Source of the DNA: Penium margaritaceum
Taxonomy: Eukaryota > Streptophyta > Zygnematophyceae > Desmidiales > Peniaceae
DNA: 64,000 nt
NCBI GenBank assembly: GCA_023375785.1
Contig: SZWC01000567.1
Span: forward strand, 88,138 to 152,137
Direction of reading: 5' to 3'
In this document: positions 39,801 through 51,191 of the stretch, one piece after another
Numbering within the stretch: position 1 is the stretch's first letter
How the letters are laid out: each line of letters starts with the position of its first letter
The notes under the pieces: generated by a model
Told to the model about the DNA's origin: nothing
Databases searched by the model: none
The model's input: only the letters and a program-made list of their open reading frames with translations
Made by a program: the position numbers and the translations under genes

Positions 39801-40794
39801 AGTTGTCAATGTTGAAAACACATAGTGAAATTCTTTGGTCATGATCCGTGACATATGCCTACCTTGCTTGGTCATTGTGCATGGTAGCCACACCATGGTA
39901 TTATGCATTGAAGATCTTTGTACTTGCTTGTTGATAACAAGTATTCCCAAACCATTGTTTCCCCATCTGACCATTGTAACTCATGTCATGAGTTGTCAAT
40001 GTTGACAACACATAGTTGAATTCTTTGGTCAGTGACATACGCCTAATTTGGTTGGTCATTGTGCATGGTAGCCACACCGCACCACTATGTTTTGAAGGTC
40101 TTTGTACTTGCTAGATGATACGTACTGTTTCCAAACCGTTTTTTCCCCCTTTGACCATTTGGGACACGTATTAAGAGTTCTGAATGTGGACCCATCATAG
40201 TGGAATTGTTTTGGTCATAGTCAGTGACATACACCCACTTTGGTTGGTCATTGTGCATGTTAGTCACACCATGCCACTACTTATTAAAGGTCTTTGAACT
40301 TGCTAGTTGATAACTAGTATTCCCGAACCACTGTTTTCCCCTCTGACCATTTTTGACTCGTGTTATAAGTTGTGAATATTGATCACGTACTGTGGAATTC
40401 TTTGGTCATGGTCTGTAACATATGCATACTTTGGGTTGGTCATTGTGCATAGTAGCCACACCGTACCACTACATACATAGTGTCTTTGTACTTGCTAGTG
40501 AATAACCAGTATTCCCAAACAATTGTTTCACCCTGTTTCCATTTGTGACTCCTATTACAAGTTGTCAACACTGACCACACACAGTGGAATTCCTTTGGTC
40601 GTGTTCAGTGACATATGCCTACTTTTATTGGTCATTGTGCATGATATCCACACTACTTATTGAATGTATTTGTACATGCTAGTCAAGACCTAGTGTTCCC
40701 AAACCTTTGTTTCCCCTTCTGACCATCTTTGACTCGTATTATGAGTTGTCAAAGTTGACTACACACAGTAACATTCTTTGATTCTGGTCACTGA

Positions 40795-41274
40795 CATTAA
40801 AGGATACACACAGGTTACAGGAACCGAGGTTTTGGAACCGCGGTTCCGGCTCTGGAATCAGAATCGCGGTTCGGGTTCCAAGACCCCAGAACTTTCCAGG
40901 AACCGCAGTTCTGAACCCAGGTCTATGCAGGCGATGATGAGTTGGGAGGGGGGATATTATGGACTTTGTTTTGTTGATGTGGCACCTTGGGAGGCTATGT
41001 GAGTACTCCAATCACAGACCAACGTAGAATAGATGAGGGTTAAAGGGCTTTTTTCTTGTCTGTTAGAATAAAAACATGATGTTGGGAGCCAATCGTGCTT
41101 CACATTTATTGCTTACGAGGGGAAATTCTACGAAACCGTGAACAGATTTGCGGTTCCAAGAGGAACCACGGTTCCAAAACCGGAACCGCAGTTCTGGTTC
41201 TGAGCTAGAACCGGAACCGTGGTGCTGGTTTCATCCTCAGAACTGCGGTTCCGCACCAGTGTGCAGCCTTAGTG
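40795..41274. mobile_element. Candidate non-autonomous DNA transposon with imperfect terminal inverted repeats, about 480 bp
   Basis: Non-satellite sequence interrupts the inverted satellite B array. The left end reads CATTAAAGGATACACACAGG. The right end, reverse complemented, reads CACTAAGGCTGCACACTGGT. Both lead into clusters of GGAACC/GGTTCC motifs, including a perfect 14-bp palindrome GGAACCGCGGTTCC at 40834-40847, with more copies near 41140-41260. TTA occurs at both edges (40797-40799 and 41269-41271), which would fit a PIF/Harbinger-type 3-bp target duplication. If instead the TTA is part of the inverted repeat, another superfamily such as hAT is possible. No transposase frame was recognised; short open frames inside are probably accidental. 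Confidence 0.6.
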
Positions 41275-44200
41275 GCATATGCATACTTGGCTTGGTCATT
41301 TGCATGGGAGCTACACTGTACCACTACTCATGGAAGGTTTTTGTACTTGCTATTCAATACATAGTATTCCCAGACCATTATTTCTCCTTTTGACCATTTG
41401 TGACCAGTGTTATCAGTTGTCAACGTTGACCACACATAGTGAAATTCTTTGGTCATGGTCAGTGACAAATGCCTCTTTTATTTGTTCATTGTGCAAGGTA
41501 GCCACACCGTGTCACTACTTATTGAAGATCTTTGTACTTGCTAGTTGATAACTAGTATTCCCAAAGCATTGTTTTCCCCTCTGACCATCTGTGACTTGTG
41601 TTATGAGTTCTTAACATTGACCACACACAGTGGTATTCTTTGGTCAAAGTGAGTGAAATGTACATACTGTGGTTGGTCATTGTTCATGGTAGCCACACCT
41701 TGCCATTACTTATCGAAGATCTCTGTACTTGCAAGCTGATAGTTAGTACTCCCGAGCCATTGTTTCCCCATCTGAACATTTGTGACTCGTGTTATGAGTT
41801 GTCAACGTTGACCACACATAGTGAACTTCTTTGGTCATGGTCAATGACATATGCCTCATTTGGTGGGTCATTATGTATGATAGTGACTCCGTGCCACTAT
41901 ATATGAAAGGTCTTTGTACTTTCTAGTCAAAACCTAGTGTTCCCAAACCATTGTTTCCCCATCTGACCATTTGTGAGTCGTGTTATGAGTTGTCAACGTT
42001 GACCACACATAGTGAAATTCTTTGGTCATGATCAGTGACATATGCCTTCTTTGGTTGATCACTGTGCATGATACCCAGAGTGTGCCAATATGTATTTAAG
42101 ATCTTTGAACTTGTTAGTGGATGACTAGTCTTCTTAAACCATTGTTTCCCCCTCTGATCATTCGTGACTCGTGTTATGAGTTTTCAGTGCAGACCACTCA
42201 AAGTGAAATCCCTTGGTCATGGTCAGTGACATATACCTACTTTGGTTGGTCATTGTGCATGGTGGCCACACCGTGGCAATACTTATTGAAGGTCTTTGTA
42301 CTTGCTAGTTGATAACTAGTATCTCTAAACCATCGTTTTCTCCTCTGACCATTTGTGACTTGTGTTATGTTCTGTCAACGTTGACCACACATAGTGAAAA
42401 TCTTTGGTCATGGTCAGTGACATATGCCGTCTTTGGGTGGTCATTGTGCATGGTAGCCACACCGTACCACCACCTATAGAAGGTCCTTGTACTAGCTAGT
42501 TGATTACTAGAAGAATGAAACCATTGTTTCCCCCTGTGACCATTTGTGACTCATATTATGAGTTGTCAACATTGACCACACACGTGTTGGTCATATGTTA
42601 TTGTGCATGTCATATGCATCACGACAAAGAATTTCACTTTAACAGAATACGTTCATTGGTAATTGTGTATGGTTATTGAAGATCTTTGTACCTGCCAGCC
42701 GATACCTAGTGTTTCTGAGCCATTTTTTCCCCGTCTGGCCATTTATGTCTTGTGTTATGAGTTGTCAATATTGACCCATCACAGTGGAACTCTTTGGTCA
42801 TGATAAGTGATATATGCCAACTTTGGCTGGTCATTGTGCACGGTAGCCACACGGTGCGACTACTTATTGAAGGTCATTGTACTTGCTAGTAGATAACAAG
42901 TATCTTCAAACCATTGTTTCCCTCTCTGACGATTTGCAAATCGTATTATGGGTTTTCAATGTTGACCACCCATAGTGAAACTCTCTGGTCATGGTCAGTG
43001 ATATGTGCATACTTTAGTTGGTCACTGTGCATGGTAGCCACACCGTGCCACCAGTCACTGAAGGTTTTTGTTCTTGCTAATCAATAACTTGTATTCCTCA
43101 ACCATTGTTTCCCCCTCTGACCATTTGTGACTCGTATTCTGAGTTTTCAACATTGACACATGATAGTGAAATTCTTTGGTCATGATAAGTGACGAACCTA
43201 CTTTGGTTGGTCATTGTGCATGGTAGCCACACCGTGCCACTACTTACTGAAGGTTTTTGTACTTGATTGTCGATAACAAGGATTTCCACACCATTGTTTC
43301 CCTCTCCGACCATTTGTGACTCCTATTATGGGTTGTCAACGTTGACCACCCATAGTGAAATTCTTTGGTCATGGTAAGTGACACATGCTTACTTTGGTTG
43401 GTCACTGTACATAGTCGCCACACCGTGCCACAACTTATTGAAGATTTTTGTACTTTCTAGTCAATAACTGGTCTTCCCCAAGCATTGTTTCCCCCTCTGA
43501 CCATTTTTGACTCGTGTTCCGAGTTGTCAACATTGACCCATCATACTGAAATTCTTTGGTGATGATAACTGACATGTGCCTAACTTGGTTGGTCATTGTG
43601 CATGGTAGTCATACTGTGCCACTTCTGATTAGGTCTTTGTACTTGGTAATAGATGCCTAGTGTTCCCAAACTATTTTTTCTCCAATTACCATTTGTAACT
43701 TGTATTATGAGCTCTCAACATTGACCACACATAGTCAATTTCTTTTCTTCATCTTCAGTGATGTATGCATGCCTTGGCTGGTCATTGGGCATGGTAGCCA
43801 CATCGTGCCACTACTTGTTTAAGGTCTTTCTACTTACTAGACGATTCCTGTTGTTTCCAAACCATTACTTCCTCCTCTGGACATTTGTGAATCGTGTTAT
43901 GGGTTGTCAATCTTGAACACACATAGTGGAATTCTTGGTCATGGTCAGTGACATATGCCTTCTTTGGCTGGTCATTGTGCATGATAGCCAAAACATGCGA
44001 CTACTCATTGAAGATCTTTGTACTTGCTAGACAAGAACTAGTGTTTCCCAAACCATATATCTCCCCTCTTACCATTTGTGACTCATTTTTTGAGTTTTCA
44101 ACATTGACCACACACAGTGGAATTCTTTAAATCATGTTCAGTGACATTTACATACTTTGGCTGGTTGTTGTGCATGGTAGCCATACCGTGCCACTATGTT

Positions 44201-44594
44201 TTGAAGGTCTTTGAACTGGACAGTTGATAACTTGTATCTCTAAACTATCTTTTCTCCTCTCACCATTTTTGACTCGTATTATGAGTTGTCAGCGTTGACC
44301 CATCACGGTGCAATTGTTTACTTACAGTCAGTGACACATGCCTTCTTTGGTTGGTTATTGTGCATGGTAGCCACATCGTGACACTACGTAGTGAAGGTCT
44401 TTGTACTTGCCAGTTAAGAACTAGTATTCTTGATTAATTGATTCTCCCTCTAACCATTTGTGACTTATGTTATGAGTTGTCAACATTGACAACACATAGT
44501 GAAATTCTTTGGTCATGGTTAGTGACATATACCTACTTTGGTTGGTCATTGTCCATGGTAGCCAAACTGTTCCACTACGTACTGCGGTTTTTCN

Positions 44595-45652
44595 TCTCTG
44601 GCTTACTCCACTGTTCTCTGGCTTGCTCCACCTTTCTATTGCTTGCTCCAACTTTCTCTGGATTGCTCTACCTTTCTCTTGCTTGCTCCACTATTCTCTA
44701 GCTTGCTCCACCGTTCTTTGGTTTTCTCCAGCATTCTATTGCCTGATCCACCGTTCCGTGGCTTGCTCTTACGTTTTCTGGCTTGCTCCACCTTTCTTTG
44801 GCTTGCTTCACCTGTGTCTTGCTTGCTCTACTGATCTTAGGCTTGCGTCACCGTTCTCTAGCTTGCTCCATCTTCATCTGGCTTGCTCCACGTTTCTTTG
44901 GATTGCTCCACCATTCTCTAGCTTGCTCCATTCATGTCTAGCTTGGTCCACCTTGCTCTGACTTGCTCCACCTTTCTTTGCATTGCTCCACCTTTCTCTG
45001 GCTTGCTCCACCATTCTCTGGATTGCTCCACTGTTCTCTGGCTTGCTCCATCTTTCTCTGGATTGCTCCACCGTTCTCTAGCTTGCTCTACCATTCTCTG
45101 GCTTGCTCCGCCTTTTTGTGGCTTGCTCCACCTTTCTCTGGCTTGCTCCACCGTTCTCTGGCTTGCTCCACCATTTTGTGGCTTACTCCACCGTTCTCTG
45201 GCCTGCTCAACTGTTCTCTTGCTTGCTCCACCGTTCTCTGGCCTGGTCCACCGTTCTCTGGCTTTCTCCACCTTTCTCTGGCTTGCTCCACCTTTGTCTG
45301 GCTTGCTCTACCTTTATCTGGTTTTCTCCACCTTCGCGTGGCTTGTTCCACCTTTCTCTGGCATACACCACCGTTCTCTTACTTGCTCCACCTTTCTCCG
45401 GCTTGTTCCACCTCTCTCTGGCTTGCTCCACCTTTCTCTGGCTTGCTCCACCTTTCTCTGGCTTGCTCGACCTTTCTGTGGCTTGCTCTACCATTCCCTG
45501 ACTTGCTCTACCTTTCTCTGGCTTGCTGCACCTTTCTCTGGCTTGCTCAACCTTTTCCTACGTTGCTCTAGCTTTCTCTAGCTTGCTCAACCTTTCCCTG
45601 GCTTGCTCCACCGTTTGCAGGCTTGCTCCACCTTTCTCTGGCTTGCTCCACC
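44595..45652 (+). repeat. Satellite A, block 2
   Basis: 20-bp repeat of the same family and orientation as at 923-10700. It is joined to satellite B by a single N at 44594 and ends at the N run. From about 45049 its content recurs at 48021-48602, with one 20-bp unit missing in the later copy and a few substitutions. It is probably a second copy of the same locus. Confidence 0.9.
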
Positions 45653-45979
45653 NNNNNNNNNNNNNNNNNNNNNNNNNNNNNNNNNNNNNNNNNNNNNNNN
45701 NNNNNNNNNNNNNNNNNNNNNNNNNNNNNNNNNNNNNNNNNNNNNNNNNNNNNNNNNNNNNNNNNNNNNNNNNNNNNNNNNNNNNNNNNNNNNNNNNNNN
45801 NNNNNNNNNNNNNNNNNNNNNNNNNNNNNNNNNNNNNNNNNNNNNNNNNNNNNNNNNNNNNNNNNNNNNNNNNNNNNNNNNNNNNNNNNNNNNNNNNNNN
45901 NNNNNNNNNNNNNNNNNNNNNNNNNNNNNNNNNNNNNNNNNNNNNNNNNNNNNNNNNNNNNNNNNNNNNNNNNNNNNNN
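45653..45979. other. Assembly gap, 327 N
   Basis: A run of N. The sequence to its right (45980-46339) repeats 44231-44593, and the sequence to its left recurs near 48600, so the gap joins two overlapping versions of one satellite junction. Confidence 0.99.
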
Positions 45980-46432
45980 TATCTCTAAACTATCTTTTCT
46001 CCTCTCACCATTTTTGACTCGTATTATGAGTTGTCAGCGTTGACCCATCACGGTGCAATTGTTTACTTACAGTCAGTGACACATGCCTTCTTTGGTTGGT
46101 TATTGTGCATGGTAGCCACATCGTGACACTACGTAGTGAAGGTCTTTGTACTTGCCAGTTAAGAACTAGTATTCTTGATTAATTGATTCTCCCTCTAACC
46201 ATTTGTGACTTATGTTATGAGTTGTCAACATTGACAACACATAGTGAAATTCTTTGGTCATGGTTAGTGACATATACCTACTTTGGTTGGTCATTGTCCA
46301 TGGTAGCCAAACTGTTCCACTACGTACTGCGGTTTTTCTACTTGCTAGTCGATACCTAGTATTCCCAAACCACTGTTCCCCCTCTGACCATTAGTGAATC
46401 GTGTTATAAGTTGTCAACGTTGACCACACATA
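45980..46432 (-). repeat. Satellite B piece, inverted orientation, second copy of a junction
   Basis: It repeats the end of the array at 44231-44593 and then continues without a break past that point. A normal monomer follows until about 46432, where ACCACACATA meets TCTTGATCCACCTTTCTCAG of satellite A. This is an uninterrupted view of a satellite B to satellite A boundary. Confidence 0.85.
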
Positions 46433-46820
46433 TCTTGATCCACCTTTCTCAGGCTTGCTCCACCGTTCCCTAACTTGCTCCACCGCTCTCTGTATTGCTC
46501 CACCTTCCTCTGGCTTGGTCTACCTTTCCCTGGCTTGCTCCATCATTCTCTGTCTTGCTCCCCTGTTCTCTGGCTTGCTCCATTGTTATCTGGCTTGCTC
46601 CCCTATTCTCTGGCTTGCTCCACCATTCTTTGGCTTGTTCCATCATTCCCTGGCTTGCTCCACCTTTCTCTAGCTTGCTCCACCTTTCTCTAGCTTGCTT
46701 CACCCTTCTCTGGCTCACTCCACTATTCCATGGCGTACTCCACCGTTCTCTGGCTTGCTCAACCGTTCTCTGGCTCCCTCCACCTTCATTTGGCTTGCTC
46801 CACCTTTCTCTGGCTTGCTC
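46433..46820 (+). repeat. Satellite A, block 3a, divergent units
   Basis: About nineteen divergent units of the 20-bp repeat between the satellite B boundary and the perfectly repeated stretch that follows. Confidence 0.93.
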
Positions 46821-47960
46821 TACCTTTCCCTGGCTTGCTCTACCTTTCCCTGGCTTGCTCTACCTTTCCCTGGCTTGCTCTACCTTTCCCTGGCTTGCTC
46901 TACCTTTCCCTGGCTTGCTCTACCTTTCCCTGGCTTGCTCTACCTTTCCCTGGCTTGCTCTACCTTTCCCTGGCTTGCTCTACCTTTCCCTGGCTTGCTC
47001 TACCTTTCCCTGGCTTGCTCTACCTTTCCCTGGCTTGCTCTACCTTTCCCTGGCTTGCTCTACCTTTCCCTGGCTTGCTCTACCTTTCCCTGGCTTGCTC
47101 TACCTTTCCCTGGCTTGCTCTACCTTTCCCTGGCTTGCTCTACCTTTCCCTGGCTTGCTCTACCTTTCCCTGGCTTGCTCTACCTTTCCCTGGCTTGCTC
47201 TACCTTTCCCTGGCTTGCTCTACCTTTCCCTGGCTTGCTCTACCTTTCCCTGGCTTGCTCTACCTTTCCCTGGCTTGCTCTACCTTTCCCTGGCTTGCTC
47301 TACCTTTCCCTGGCTTGCTCTACCTTTCCCTGGCTTGCTCTACCTTTCCCTGGCTTGCTCTACCTTTCCCTGGCTTGCTCTACCTTTCCCTGGCTTGCTC
47401 TACCTTTCCCTGGCTTGCTCTACCTTTCCCTGGCTTGCTCTACCTTTCCCTGGCTTGCTCTACCTTTCCCTGGCTTGCTCTACCTTTCCCTGGCTTGCTC
47501 TACCTTTCCCTGGCTTGCTCTACCTTTCCCTGGCTTGCTCTACCTTTCCCTGGCTTGCTCTACCTTTCCCTGGCTTGCTCTACCTTTCCCTGGCTTGCTC
47601 TACCTTTCCCTGGCTTGCTCTACCTTTCCCTGGCTTGCTCTACCTTTCCCTGGCTTGCTCTACCTTTCCCTGGCTTGCTCTACCTTTCCCTGGCTTGCTC
47701 TACCTTTCCCTGGCTTGCTCTACCTTTCCCTGGCTTGCTCTACCTTTCCCTGGCTTGCTCTACCTTTCCCTGGCTTGCTCTACCTTTCCCTGGCTTGCTC
47801 TACCTTTCCCTGGCTTGCTCTACCTTTCCCTGGCTTGCTCTACCTTTCCCTGGCTTGCTCTACCTTTCCCTGGCTTGCTCTACCTTTCCCTGGCTTGCTC
47901 TACCTTTCCCTGGCTTGCTCTACCTTTCCCTGGCTTGCTCTACCTTTCCCTGGCTTGCTC
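46821..47960 (+). repeat. 57 perfect copies of one 20-mer
   Basis: TACCTTTCCCTGGCTTGCTC is repeated 57 times over 1140 bases with no substitution that I can see. Elsewhere adjacent units of satellite A nearly always differ. The stretch gives open frames of up to about 650 codons that merely cycle one 20-residue peptide. It is either a very recent expansion or sequence generated by gap filling; the copy number should not be trusted. Confidence 0.95.
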
Positions 47961-49028
47961 CACCTTTGTCTGGCTTGCTCCACCATTTTGTGGCTTATTC
48001 CACCGTTCTCTGGCCTGCTCCATCTTTCTCTGGATTGCTCCACCGTTCTCGAGCTTGCTCTACCATTCTCTGGCTTGCTCCGCCTTTTTGTGGCTTGCTC
48101 CACCTTTCTCTGGCTTGCTCCACCGTTCTCTGGCTTGCTCCACCATTTTGTGGCTTACTCCACCGTTCTCTGGCCTGCTCAACTGTTCTCTTGCTTGCTC
48201 CACCGTTCTCTGGCCTGGTCCACCGTTCTCTGGCTTTCTCCACCTTTCTCTGGCTTGCTCCACCTTTGTCTGGCTTGCTCTACCTTTATCTGGTTTTCTC
48301 CACCTTCGCGTGGCTTGTTCCACCTTTCTCTGGCATACACCACCGTTCTCTTACTTGCTCCACCTTTCTCCGGCTTGTTCCACCTCTCTCTGGCTTGCTC
48401 CACCTTTCTCTGGCTTGCTCGACCTTTCTGTGGCTTGCTCTACCATTCCCTGACTTGCTCTACCTTTCTCTGGCTTGCTGCACCTTTCTCTGGCTTGCTC
48501 AACCTTTTCCTACGTTGCTCTAGCTTTCTCTAGCTTGCTCAACCTTTCCCTGGCTTGCTCCACCGTTTGCAGGCTTGCTCCACCTTTCTCTGGCTTGCTC
48601 CACCGTTCTCTGACTTGCTCCTCCTTTCTCCGCCTTGCTCCACCTTTCCCTGGCTTGCTCCAACTTTCCCTGGCTTCCTCCAATTTTATTTTGCTTACTC
48701 CACCTTTCTGTGGCTTGCTAAACCTTTCTCCGACTTGCTCCACCTTTCCCTGGATTCCCCCACCTTTCTCTAACTTTCTCCACCATCCGCTGGCTTGGTC
48801 CACCGGTCTTTGGCTTGCTCCACCTTTCTCTAGCTTGCTCCACTGTTATCTGAATTGCTCCACCTTCCTCTGGATTGCTCCACGTTTCTCTTGCCTGCTC
48901 CACCATTGCCTGGCTTGCTTCACCTTTTTTGTGGATTACTCCACCTCTCTCTGGCTTGGTCCACCTTTCCCAGGCTTGCTCCACCGTTCTCTAGCTTGCT
49001 CCACCTTTCTCTGGCTCGCTCTACCTTT
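47961..49028 (+). repeat. Satellite A, block 3b, divergent units
   Basis: Divergent 20-bp units. The part 48021-48602 matches 45049-45652 with a one-unit length difference, then continues into units not seen elsewhere. It stops near CTCTACCTTTCAATGGTTGG, just before the LTR at 49039. Confidence 0.93.
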
Positions 49029-49038
49029 CAATGGTTGG

Positions 49039-50004
49039 TGTCAGGAGGGAATTTGCGTTGTGTAGTCCCGACGTTTGTCTGATCGTCTCTAGTGGTTTGC
49101 GTCTAATGTTTTGGGCGAACCTGAGATTGAGCGTGAGCTTTCTGGTTGCCTCACGCTATGTGAGCAGGAATTTAGAGACAGTCAGTTTTTGAAGGGAATA
49201 ACGTCATTTTGCGTTAGGTTTTGAACATGGACATGATCACAACATTTATAGGGCTAGTCATGACCTCTCCAACGCACCAAACCGCACGCAATTGGTCAAG
49301 CATAGCCCAAGTTATGCTTGCTGAAGCGCAGGTCTCACCCACCACAGAAGCCTGACGCCGCCACTCGCCATGACGCCTTCGTTCACATGCGAAGCGCCTT
49401 TCCGAAGGCGAATATCGCATGGTGTGGGGGTCCCCTGCACTGTTCCCACGCACGCTACCCACTTTTGGGTCGTGTTTGGTGATGGGGTGTGACGAGGTTC
49501 GAAACCTGTCTGTGGACCTGCAGTCAGAATTTTGAGGAAGTCCCCAAGAAACAAAACGTACTACTGAGTTTCGGACGTCGAGCCAGGATTGTGGCTGTCC
49601 CTCAGTAACAACCTGCACTACTGGATCCAGTGGATGATCCACCTGATCAGGCGGATCATCCACCGGACGCCTCGGCAGGCCTATCGGAGCATTTTCTCCA
49701 GATGGTATTGTTGTTACTCGGTCCGGTCAATTATCGACCGGATTTCGAGTCGCAGCCGGCTCCCAGAGCCGCTGCGCATACCCCAACTTTGGAAGGCTAT
49801 ATCTCCCTCGATACTTGTCCGATTCTGGCGAAACAACTTCCACCGGATTTAGCAACTTGTCAACGTTTAGGGGCAATCCTCCATTTTAGGATCCGAGGAC
49901 ATGTTGAGTCTCCAGATGCGCCGGAGCGGCGTTTCCACTTTTTGGCGGCTCGTCGCTGCCTCCCGGCGCCGCACTTGGGCATGCGGAGGGTCAATTTTTC
50001 AACA
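49039..50004 (-). mobile_element. 3' LTR of copia element 1, 966 bp
   Basis: The plus strand starts TGTCAGGAGGGAATTTGCGT and ends AATTTTTCAACA, giving minus-strand TGTTGAAAAATT...CCTGACA. It matches the other LTR (54889-55312, then 56330-56964) with scattered differences, so insertion was not very recent. The right end directly abuts the polypurine tract. Open frames within it are not supported as genes. Confidence 0.88.
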
Positions 50005-50015
50005 TTCTCCCCCTT
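50005..50015 (-). promoter_or_regulatory. Polypurine tract of copia element 1
   Basis: The minus strand reads AAGGGGGAGAA directly before the LTR start TGTTGA. This is the expected plus-strand primer site, 33 bases beyond the end of the pol frame. Confidence 0.8.
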
Positions 50016-50129
50016 GCACCTGCCATGCCCGCTATTCCTGTTTGCTCTCACTCATCTTCCGCTGCACCCTTTAGCCCATCAAAGCTGGTCATCCCAAGTC
50101 CGGCCACGCTCATCGCGTGCCGGTCCGCG

Positions 50130-51191
50130 GGATGCGCCTTGGTCAAGCAATCCGCAAGCATGTTGTGCATGCTGTAGTGATGCAGCACCACCTACCCCTT
50201 CTCGACCATGTCCCGTGCGTAGTGATACGCACGTCAATGTGCTTTTTTCTCCTGTGCTGCGTCGGGTTGTTGGTCAGCGGGATGGAGTCGGTGTTGTCCT
50301 CTTGCACCACCGTAGCCTCCAGTTGCGGCATGCCCAGCTCCCCCAGCAATCTGNTGGTCAAGCAATCCGCAAGCATGTTGTGCATGCTGTAGTGATGCAG
50401 CACCACCTACCCCTTCTCGACCATGTCCCGTGCGTAGTGATACGCACGTCAATGTGCTTTTTTCTCCTGTGCTGCGTCGGGTTGTTGGTCAGCGGGATGG
50501 AGTCGGTGTTGTCCTCTTGCACCACCGTAGCCTCCAGTTGCGGCATGCCCAGCTCCCCCAGCAATCTGTGGAGCCACACCGCCTCCTTGACCGCCTCGGC
50601 CAGCGAGATGTACTCTGCTTCTAGTGTGGAGGTGGCGACGCAGTCCTGCATCCTGCTGCACCACGAGACCACTGCACCAGCGAGGAAGAACACGTAGCCG
50701 GATGTGGAATTACGCTTGTCCACATCCCCAGCGTAGTCTACATCCGTGTAGCAGACCACACGCAAGGGGTCCGCCCGCCCCTTGCCATTGAACCTCAAGC
50801 GCACGTGTCGCGTTGCCCGCAGGTAGCGGAGGATGCGGTTGACTGCCTGCGAGTGTAGTGGCCCTGGGTCGGCCACGTACCTGCTCACTTGGCCCACCGC
50901 GTGGGCCAGGTCCGGTCGAGTCGCCACCATGGCATACATGAGGGTGCCTACCGCCGATTGGTAGGGCACCCCTGTCATATCCTCCCCCTCTTCGTTTGTT
51001 TGCGGTGCCATTGCCGCACTCAGTTCACAGGTCATGGAGATAGGACTGCACACTGGTTTGCAGTCCTCCATGCTGCACCGCTTCAGCACTTTGGCCACGT
51101 ATTTGGCCTGCCCCAGCTCAAGCGTGCGCACCCTCCGGTTCTGCGTAATGCTCACCCCAAGGTAGAACTCTAGCTCCCCCATGTCCGACAT
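50130..51191 (-). other. RT C-terminus and RNase H domain, copia element 1
   Basis: GELEFYLGV, RPDLAHAVGQVSRYV, CYTDVDYAGDVDKRNSTSGY (50725-50755 area), LEAEYISLAEAVKEAVWLHR and HRRKKHIDVR are standard copia RT-thumb and RNase H landmarks. A one-base shift follows HIDVRI, with a stop soon after in the corrected frame. The segment 50140-50353 is repeated at 50355-50568 across the N at 50354. Confidence 0.85.

Larger units (their letters stand above)
33332..44593 (-). repeat. Satellite B, inverted array
   Basis: The same roughly 190-bp monomer as at 12734-33330 is read here as its reverse complement, with landmarks TTGGTTGGTCATTGTGCATG, GTAGCCACACCGTGCCACTA and CTTTGTACTTGCTAGTTGAT. Monomers are mostly divergent, with no long identical higher-order block like those in the forward array. 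It is interrupted by fold-back structures at 36628-36960 and a terminal-inverted-repeat element at 40795-41274. A 283-bp duplication surrounds the N at 33784 (33501-33783 against 33785-34067). The open frames seen are monomer-length shadows. Confidence 0.95.

Noticed and set aside
40739-41011. Protein-coding frames in the inverted-repeat element at 40.8-41.3 kb
   Set aside because: Short, overlapping on both strands and built from the palindromic GGAACC repeats; no transposase motif.
12903-44130. Many 60-100-codon frames in satellite B with similar products (VSDIxLLWLVxVxGSHTVPLL type)
   Set aside because: They recur once per monomer (191 bases is about 64 codons) and change frame between monomers. 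They follow the repeat, not a gene.
46495-48533. Open frames of about 600-650 codons over the 57-copy stretch
   Set aside because: Three overlapping frames encode the same cyclic peptide; a by-product of the perfect repeat and possibly of assembly.
923-49028. CRISPR-like array of short direct repeats
   Set aside because: The 20-bp units are contiguous with no unique spacers, no cas genes are present, and the context is eukaryotic.
49214-49663. 149-codon frame in the element 1 LTR and its counterpart near 56363-57121
   Set aside because: They lie in LTR sequence, differ between the copies and have no recognisable domain.
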